7,031 nucleotides of DNA, from positions 1-7,031 of the forward strand of contig JANMDR010000264.1 in the NCBI GenBank assembly GCA_031376425.1, read 5' to 3'. Position 1 is the stretch's first letter. Every line of letters begins with the position of its first letter. A program made the position numbers and the translations under genes. The DNA comes from JANMDR01 sp031376425 (lineage in GTDB: Bacteria > Pseudomonadota > Gammaproteobacteria > Burkholderiales > Usitatibacteraceae). Shown one piece after another: positions 1 through 4,842 of the stretch. The notes below the pieces were generated by a model. It was not told where the DNA came from, searched no databases, and saw only the letters and a list, made by a program, of their open reading frames with translations.

Positions 1-46
1 GAGGTCTAACGACTATCAGCAGCTATGAGCGATATCTTACCTTTGT

Positions 47-96
47 GCGGTTCAGCCGTTATGCGGTTCAGCAGTTATGCGGTTCAACCTTTGCGG
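47..96. repeat. 16-bp short tandem repeat array (about 3 copies) just past the amine oxidase stop
   Basis: Two near-perfect 16-base units, GCGGTTCAGCCGTTAT at 47-62 and GCGGTTCAGCAGTTAT at 63-78, differ at one position. They are followed by a degenerate third copy at 79-92 that starts GCGGTTCAAC, and by a GCGG remnant at 93-96. A further diverged match, TCAGCAGCTATG, lies at 16-27, out of the 16-base phase, so the array may once have reached further left. The array starts 9 bases beyond the stop codon of the minus-strand amine oxidase, so it would fall in that transcript's 3' untranslated region. I see no convincing hairpin plus T-run in it, so I do not call a terminator. Confidence 0.8.
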
Positions 97-104
97 CTCT
101 ACTT

Positions 105-2351
105 TTACACACAAATCGGTACTAGGCTACCGAACACCTGACGCTGGATCGCTTTAGTAACTTCTGCGCCATCCACGCTGTAGGTCAAGGTTCCTGCGGT
201 GCCCGACGCGAATCTGAACGTCATCACGCCCACTTTGGCTACGGTTACGCCCACAAACGGCGTGACGTTAAAGGCAGGGCCTGCTGTGCGGAATAAATCA
301 CCGGTGAAACTGCCATCAGCCTGCTTGTTTCCACCTGACATCACCAGCCACATATCGCGGCCGGAAGCATCGTATATAAATAAGGTCGCAAACAAAATAT
401 TGCCTTGGTGCGTTACGTTTACACCCCAACCTGATTCATTAGGATTCCACCATAAATCTTGATAATTCACACTGCCTGCGCGGTTTGTTGTCGCTGCGGC
501 GCTGGTGCACACCGAGAGCGTGCCAAACGGCTGCGGGGTAATCGCTTTCGTGACAGTAACGCCATTCACATCATAAATAAGCGTACCAGTAGAGGCCGTG
601 GCAAATGTAGCCCTCATCTCGCCTACTTTTTTCACACTCGCCCCCGTTAAGGGCACAAACGGCACCACAGCAAACCCAGTTCCCGTTGTTTGGAACAGAT
701 CACCTTTAAAACTGCCATCGGCTTGCTTGGTGCCGGCTGACATTACTAACCACAGCCCTTTACCGTCTGCGGCATATGTAAATAGCGTACCGAACAGGGT
801 ATCGCCCTGCTGATTGAAATTCACACCCCAGCCTGATTCCTGCGCGTTCCACCATAAGCCGGTGAAATTCGAACCGGCAGGTGGCGTGACGACCGTGCCA
901 ACGAGCTTAATGATTTTATCTGCCGCATCGTTACCAGAAATAAAGGCACCGTGTACTGTGGCTTTGTAAAGAGTTGAAGTATGTTCTCCGGCAAAAAATA
1001 ATTTGTTGTCTACAGCCGCGCCTAAGGTGGTGAAGTCTGCTGGCAGTGTATTGAGGCTGCCATAAGAATAGGCTCCATAGGCAAAGGGATCAATATTCCA
1101 ACGCGAAGCATTTACCTTTTTAGGTGCGGGCGTGTTTGGGCCAAACATCACCTTGAGCGCCTCAGTAGTACTAGCTGTTACTTGCGTATCGGACATATTA
1201 TCAATCATGGCGCCACCAGTGCCAATAGCGATACCTACCAAGCAGTTTATCTGGCTAAAGGTGCGGTAACTGAGCCAGTAGGCAAACAGGCCTTTTACCG
1301 GTGCATGGTAACCAAAATATTGTGTGTCAGTGGGCCAAAATGCACTATCGAATTGGCAAAACACTTTATTAATCGTGCCCATGAGCACTTTATCAATGGA
1401 GGCTCGCAAGGCACTTGGCAAGGCTGGCGTAAAGGTGACAGAGCCTCTCTTCAATACCCCAAGCGGCAACGTTACCACCACATGGCTTCCCGTAAATACG
1501 CCTTGTGAGGTGGTGACCGTGACCGAATTTGCACTGTAGTTTATCTGTGTAACCACTTGGTTTAGCCGTACGTCGATACCTTGTGCAACTAGATTCGTTA
1601 CAGCATCATAGCCGTTCGGGAAAATCACATCTTTACCGGGAAACTTAGAGCCACCGCGCCAGTTAAAAATTGATAAGTTTTCAGCCGCACCACCGGCGTC
1701 AAATTCGCCATAAGCGGTGAGCTGATAAATAATGAAAGGATCGGTGCGCAGGTTCGGATCAATTCGGTTAATACCTTCCCATACCGAAATATCGGCATCA
1801 AGCCGAGTGGCAAGCGCATCCAAGTCCGTTAATAGTTTTTGATAGCGAACAGAGGCTTCACCAAACTGTTGCGTGCTCACGTCACGACCAGTTGAATCAA
1901 ATACGATCGCACTATCGTCGCGAGTGAGATAAGTTGTTGCATTGGCGCGTCGGGCTAAATCGGTAACAGGATTATCAGCGCTCGGCCCATGAATCCAACC
2001 CGCACCCATATCGCATGGAAATCCTAGCACCGCACGATCAGTCCAAATGCGTCCACCAGTGCGTCCACGAGCCTCCAATACCGTCACAGTCAATCCTGCT
2101 GCGCGCAGCTTCGTCGCTGCCGCCAAGCCCGCAATACCGGCACCGATGACGATGACCGAATTTCCCGCTGTTTGCGCATCCGACAATTTAGTTTGTAACC
2201 CTAGCGCTAATGCCGCAGCACTAGCCGCACCTGCCTGTAAAAAACGGCGACGCTCATAGCTTACAAAATCTTTTAGTTTTATATGTTCAAACATGAGGTG
2301 ATTGCTTTCAGGAGAGTATTGAGGACGAGTGATGGGATGTGAACAAGTCAT
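105..2351 (-). CDS. Tat-exported flavin amine oxidase (polyamine oxidase/LSD1-like) with duplicated C-terminal module
   Basis: This is a predicted FAD-dependent oxidase of amines that would release aldehyde, ammonia or amine, and H2O2, probably outside the cytoplasm. Of its 748 residues, 34-60 form a twin-arginine signal. A Rossmann motif GAGIAG lies at 70-75, with Glu93 as the likely FAD ribose ligand and GGRIW at 99-103. The C-terminal FAD motif is FAGEHT at 453-458 followed by ATVHGA at 464-469, almost as in LSD1. Lys329 in INKVF matches the lysine near flavin N5 in LSD1 and polyamine oxidases. AYSYG at 427-431 fits the aromatic-cage region. Residues 495-748 are two copies of a separate module. 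TAA directly precedes the ATG at 2351. Met20 at 2294 is an equally plausible start and would give a more typical Tat leader; neither has a strong ribosome binding site. The substrate cannot be read from sequence. It lies 171 bases beyond guaD on the same strand. Confidence 0.9.
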   Translation of the reverse strand: MTCSHPITRPQYSPESNHLMFEHIKLKDFVSYERRRFLQAGAASAAALALGLQTKLSDAQTAGNSVIVIGAGIAGLAAATKLRAAGLTVTVLEARGRTGGRIWTDRAVLGFPCDMGAGWIHGPSADNPVTDLARRANATTYLTRDDSAIVFDSTGRDVSTQQFGEASVRYQKLLTDLDALATRLDADISVWEGINRIDPNLRTDPFIIYQLTAYGEFDAGGAAENLSIFNWRGGSKFPGKDVIFPNGYDAVTNLVAQGIDVRLNQVVTQINYSANSVTVTTSQGVFTGSHVVVTLPLGVLKRGSVTFTPALPSALRASIDKVLMGTINKVFCQFDSAFWPTDTQYFGYHAPVKGLFAYWLSYRTFSQINCLVGIAIGTGGAMIDNMSDTQVTASTTEALKVMFGPNTPAPKKVNASRWNIDPFAYGAYSYGSLNTLPADFTTLGAAVDNKLFFAGEHTSTLYKATVHGAFISGNDAADKIIKLVGTVVTPPAGSNFTGLWWNAQESGWGVNFNQQGDTLFGTLFTYAADGKGLWLVMSAGTKQADGSFKGDLFQTTGTGFAVVPFVPLTGASVKKVGEMRATFATASTGTLIYDVNGVTVTKAITPQPFGTLSVCTSAAATTNRAGSVNYQDLWWNPNESGWGVNVTHQGNILFATLFIYDASGRDMWLVMSGGNKQADGSFTGDLFRTAGPAFNVTPFVGVTVAKVGVMTFRFASGTAGTLTYSVDGAEVTKAIQRQVFGSLVPICV
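111..467 (-). other. C-terminal WWN..ESGWG module, copy 2 (protein-level repeat)
   Basis: These bases encode residues 629-747 of the amine oxidase. The copy opens with LWWNPNESGWGVN (633-645), then shows an LFATLFIY strand, WLVMSGG, KQADGSFTGDLF, VTPFV, a KVG strand and VTKAI, and ends in FGSL plus a Cys. The pattern of short alternating hydrophobic strands with Gly/Asn turns suggests an all-beta fold. I recognise the module as recurring at the ends of exported proteobacterial proteins but know no established function. It is not part of the flavin oxidase fold. Confidence 0.85.
507..869 (-). other. C-terminal WWN..ESGWG module, copy 1 (protein-level repeat)
   Basis: These bases encode residues 495-615. 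The copy aligns along its whole length with copy 2 at an offset of 131-134 residues: LWWNAQESGWGVN at 499-511, then WLVMSAG, KQADGSFKGDLF, VPFV, KVG, VTKAI, FGTL and a terminal Cys. The two copies are joined by a linker of about 13 residues rich in Ala and Thr, and a short Pro/Gly stretch (490-494) separates copy 1 from the oxidase. The nucleotide sequences have diverged, so this is an old duplication rather than a recent one. Confidence 0.85.
2175..2294 (-). other. Twin-arginine (Tat) signal peptide region of the amine oxidase
   Basis: This covers residues 20-59 of the long form. ERRRFLQAG at 33-41 fits the Tat consensus (twin Arg, then x-Phe-Leu), and is followed by an Ala/Leu/Gly hydrophobic stretch at about 41-52 and a possible cleavage site after Ala59 (S-D-A) or Ala62. 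Tat export suits a protein that must fold around FAD before translocation. The first 19 residues of the long form are polar and may be untranslated if Met20 is the real start. Confidence 0.82.
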
Positions 2352-2401
2352 TTATGCCACGATAATGACGTAATTGTAGGCCAAACACTATCAGGTTCGC
2401 G

Positions 2402-2431
2402 TTTATAATTAAGTACAAATACAAGAATTAA
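2402..2431 (-). promoter_or_regulatory. Weak sigma70-like promoter candidate for the amine oxidase
   Basis: On the minus strand, TTAATT (2426-2431) is followed after 18 bases by TATAAA (2402-2407). The -10 matches the consensus at 5 of 6 positions, the -35 at only 3 of 6. The -10 lies about 50 bases before the ATG at 2351. The region is very AT-rich, which makes chance matches likely. A separate promoter here would agree with the hairpin between guaD and this gene. Confidence 0.3.
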
Positions 2432-2450
2432 CGATGTTTTAATCCTCAAT

Positions 2451-2481
2451 AAGTAACTACTGGCAGCGCCACAAGTTACCT
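2451..2481 (-). terminator. Hairpin downstream of guaD, possible weak terminator
   Basis: On the minus strand, GTAACT (2479-2474) pairs with AGTTAC (2458-2453). Inside it, after a 2x2 mismatch, TGGC pairs with GCCA around a GCT loop. A G-T wobble and an A-T pair extend the outer stem by two. It starts about 42 bases after the guaD stop. The bases that follow (TTATTGAGG) are not a true T-run, so efficient intrinsic termination is doubtful. It could instead protect the operon's mRNA 3' end. Confidence 0.4.
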
Positions 2482-2522
2482 TGAAGATGCCTGTATTTAG
2501 TGGTTTGTAGCGCTCGCAGAAA

Positions 2523-3893
2523 TTAATTTAACGCTGTGCTTACGGGCACCCTGTGCACGCACTGCCCCGCCACCCACGTTTGAGCTACGTGACGATCATC
2601 ACCGAGCATCATTAAGATAAATAATTTTTCGCTTAATGTCTGCGCCGTTTGCATGCGTCTTGCGCAAATTTCGCTCGCCTTGGGGTCGATGATAATTAAA
2701 TCTGCGGTTTGGCCGATACATAAGCAGCCTATTTCGTCATCGCGGTGCAGCGCCTTCGCAGCACCTTTGGTCGCAATGTAGAAGGCCTTAAGCGGTGTGA
2801 GCGTGTCTCCTCTTAATTGGGCTACTTTATAGGCTTCGTGCATGGTTCTTAACATACTAAAACTACTACCACCGCCTACATCGGTGCCAAAGCTTAGTTT
2901 GGTGTTGCTTGCTTCAGCGGCTTTAAAATTGAATAGCCCGCTACCTAAAAATAAATTCGAGGTAGGGCAGCAAGAAATCGCCGCGCCAGATTTCGCGAGC
3001 TCCTCATGTTCACTGGAGCTAAGGTGAATGCAATGTGCAAAGGTGCTGCGTGGACGTAGCAGTCCATAATGCGCATAAACATCTAAATAGTTTTTACTCC
3101 ACGGGAATAATTGCGCGACCCACTCTACTTCACCTTCGTTTTCCGATAAGTGCGTTTGCATGTAAATATCGGGGTATTCCGCCACCAATTGCTGTACTTT
3201 CTTTAGCTGTGCATCGCTGGAAGTGGGCGCAAATCGAGGTGTTACCGCGTATCGCAGGCGACCATTGTTATGCCATCGCTCTATAAGCGCACGCGAATCT
3301 GCGTAGCTGGATTCTGCGGTATCGGCTAATTGCGGTGGGCAGTTTTGATCCATCATGACTTTGCCCGCAATCAAGGCCATGCCGCGTTGCTCCGCTGCAG
3401 CAAAAAGCACATCCACCGATTGCGCATGCACGGTACCAAACACCTGCGCGCTAGTAGTGCCATTGCGGAGGAGTTCGCGCATAAAAAAGTCCGCTACTTC
3501 TCTAGCGTATTGGGCGTCAGCAAACAACATTTCTTCAGGAAATGCGTAGCGATTTAGCCAATCTAGCAATTGCGCACCATAGGCAGCAATGATGTCAGTC
3601 TGGGCGTAGTGAATATGCGTATCAATGAAGCCTGGCATTATAAATTTGCCACGGCAGTCACGTACCTCAACGTCGTAGGCGAGCGTTGGCAAAATTGCCG
3701 CAGCGGAACCAATCGCGACAATCTTTTCGCCAGAAATCACTACAATACCATCTTCAAAATACTCAAAACATTGGTTTTTTTCCGCCGTAGCCTCAGAATA
3801 GTTTTTAGGGTCAGCTAGACTGTGAAAGATACTGCCCCGCAATGCAACGATTTTTGCAATGATTTTTCCATTCACGTCTGATGTGCTATGCAT
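2523..3893 (-). CDS. guaD: Guanine deaminase
   Basis: This is a zinc amidohydrolase that converts guanine to xanthine and ammonia in the cytoplasm, feeding the xanthine dehydrogenase encoded next to it. Its 456 residues are close to the usual 430-460. The metal and catalytic residues of the family are visible: HIH at 93-95 with Gln98, His248 and Glu251 in QTHLSEN, His287 in FAHC, and Asp338 in FGTDVGGGSS. RFAP at 219-222 is the guanine-contacting stretch typical of bacterial GuaD, which argues against a cytosine/atrazine-type deaminase. The start overlaps the end of xdhC by 8 bases (ATGCATAG), and no Shine-Dalgarno sequence is visible upstream, so translation probably depends on ribosomes finishing xdhC. 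It is the last gene of the purine cluster before a 171-base gap. Confidence 0.96.
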   Translation of the reverse strand: MHSTSDVNGKIIAKIVALRGSIFHSLADPKNYSEATAEKNQCFEYFEDGIVVISGEKIVAIGSAAAILPTLAYDVEVRDCRGKFIMPGFIDTHIHYAQTDIIAAYGAQLLDWLNRYAFPEEMLFADAQYAREVADFFMRELLRNGTTSAQVFGTVHAQSVDVLFAAAEQRGMALIAGKVMMDQNCPPQLADTAESSYADSRALIERWHNNGRLRYAVTPRFAPTSSDAQLKKVQQLVAEYPDIYMQTHLSENEGEVEWVAQLFPWSKNYLDVYAHYGLLRPRSTFAHCIHLSSSEHEELAKSGAAISCCPTSNLFLGSGLFNFKAAEASNTKLSFGTDVGGGSSFSMLRTMHEAYKVAQLRGDTLTPLKAFYIATKGAAKALHRDDEIGCLCIGQTADLIIIDPKASEICARRMQTAQTLSEKLFILMMLGDDRHVAQTWVAGQCVHRVPVSTALN

Positions 3894-4842
3894 AGTAAGT
3901 ATTAGATTTGTCGTCGGGCATCTGCTGCACTGTGGTTGCTAACTGTTCACGGCGCTGCTGAATTTGTGCGGTGATCGCTAGCGCGATGGCTGCAGGTTCT
4001 TTACTCTTAATACCATTAATGCTGAGCGGGCAAGTAAGCTTGGCAATTGTTGCGCGATCAAAGCCCCTCATAGATAAGCGGTTTTCAAATAATTTTCGCT
4101 TAGTTTTCGAGCCGATTAAGCCATAGAAGGACGCATCATCGCGCCGCAAGACGGCCTGCGTAATCGTTTGATCCAGCGCGTGACTGTGCGTCATGATGAT
4201 GAAATAGGTGCCACTTGGGGCTCGGCTAACCTCGGCTTCAGGCACATCCGTAATGATGGTCTCAACATTCACGTGGGGGGGGAGATTACCCCATGTAAAA
4301 GCACCTTCGCGATTATCTACCCAAGTCACCTTTGCACCAATGGCGCAGAGCATCGGTACAAGCGCCTGCGCTACATGACCGGCACCAAACAACATGACAT
4401 GACATGTCGATAATTCCGCATCTTCACGCAATACCTGAACCCAACCATCACTAGCCAGCAAGTCAACCGCCATTACCGCGTCGAAGCGCACCTCTACCCA
4501 ACCACCACAACACTGCCCCAAACTAGCACCTAGGGGGAACGCCTTATATTCTGGCGCTTCCAAGGGATTCTCAGTACCATGCTGACGTATAGTTTCGAGC
4601 CATTGCCGTGCAATTTCGAGCACTTTGTGTTCTAAATTACCACCACCAATGGTGCCGCCAACGATAAGCGCGGTCGCAACATTATCTTCATCGTGACTAC
4701 TATCCTCTAAAGCAACCGCCATTCGTGTACCCGCATTGCGTGGTGCCGAGCCTTTGGTGCGCATAATCGTAACGAGTACTACAGGTGCTGCGCGGGCGGC
4801 GGCGTAATCGAAACAATCCAAGAAGCTTCGCAAAAATTTCAT
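3886..4842 (-). CDS. xdhC: Xanthine dehydrogenase accessory protein XdhC (molybdenum cofactor chaperone)
   Basis: XdhC binds the molybdenum cofactor, keeps it available for sulfuration and inserts it into XdhB; it is not part of the mature enzyme. The 318 residues have the standard layout. The N-terminal XdhC/CoxI domain shows GSAPR at 31-35, GTIGGG at 63-68 and LGQCCGG at 108-114 (conserved Cys pair 111-112). The C-terminal Rossmann-like domain shows FGAGHVAQ at 152-159, VDNRE at 175-179, MTHSHALD at 217-224 and YGLIGSKTKR at 240-249. The motif near 271-278 usually reads CPIG..GI; here it is CPLSINGI, with Ser for the first Gly. The start shares a base with the xdhB stop (TAATG) and has its own strong ribosome binding site. 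Confidence 0.95.
   Translation of the reverse strand: MKFLRSFLDCFDYAAARAAPVVLVTIMRTKGSAPRNAGTRMAVALEDSSHDEDNVATALIVGGTIGGGNLEHKVLEIARQWLETIRQHGTENPLEAPEYKAFPLGASLGQCCGGWVEVRFDAVMAVDLLASDGWVQVLREDAELSTCHVMLFGAGHVAQALVPMLCAIGAKVTWVDNREGAFTWGNLPPHVNVETIITDVPEAEVSRAPSGTYFIIMTHSHALDQTITQAVLRRDDASFYGLIGSKTKRKLFENRLSMRGFDRATIAKLTCPLSINGIKSKEPAAIALAITAQIQQRREQLATTVQQMPDDKSNTYYA

Noticed and set aside
47..96. CRISPR array
   Set aside because: The units are 16 bases, directly abutting with no spacers, and only two to three copies exist.
1182..1508. Plus-strand open frame of 108 codons inside the amine oxidase
   Set aside because: It lies opposite a strongly supported conserved domain, has no recognisable motif and is the longest of many antisense shadow frames.
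2352..2522. Purine or other riboswitch ahead of the amine oxidase
   Set aside because: The only clear structure is a single hairpin. I could not find the three-way junction or conserved loop bases of a purine riboswitch.
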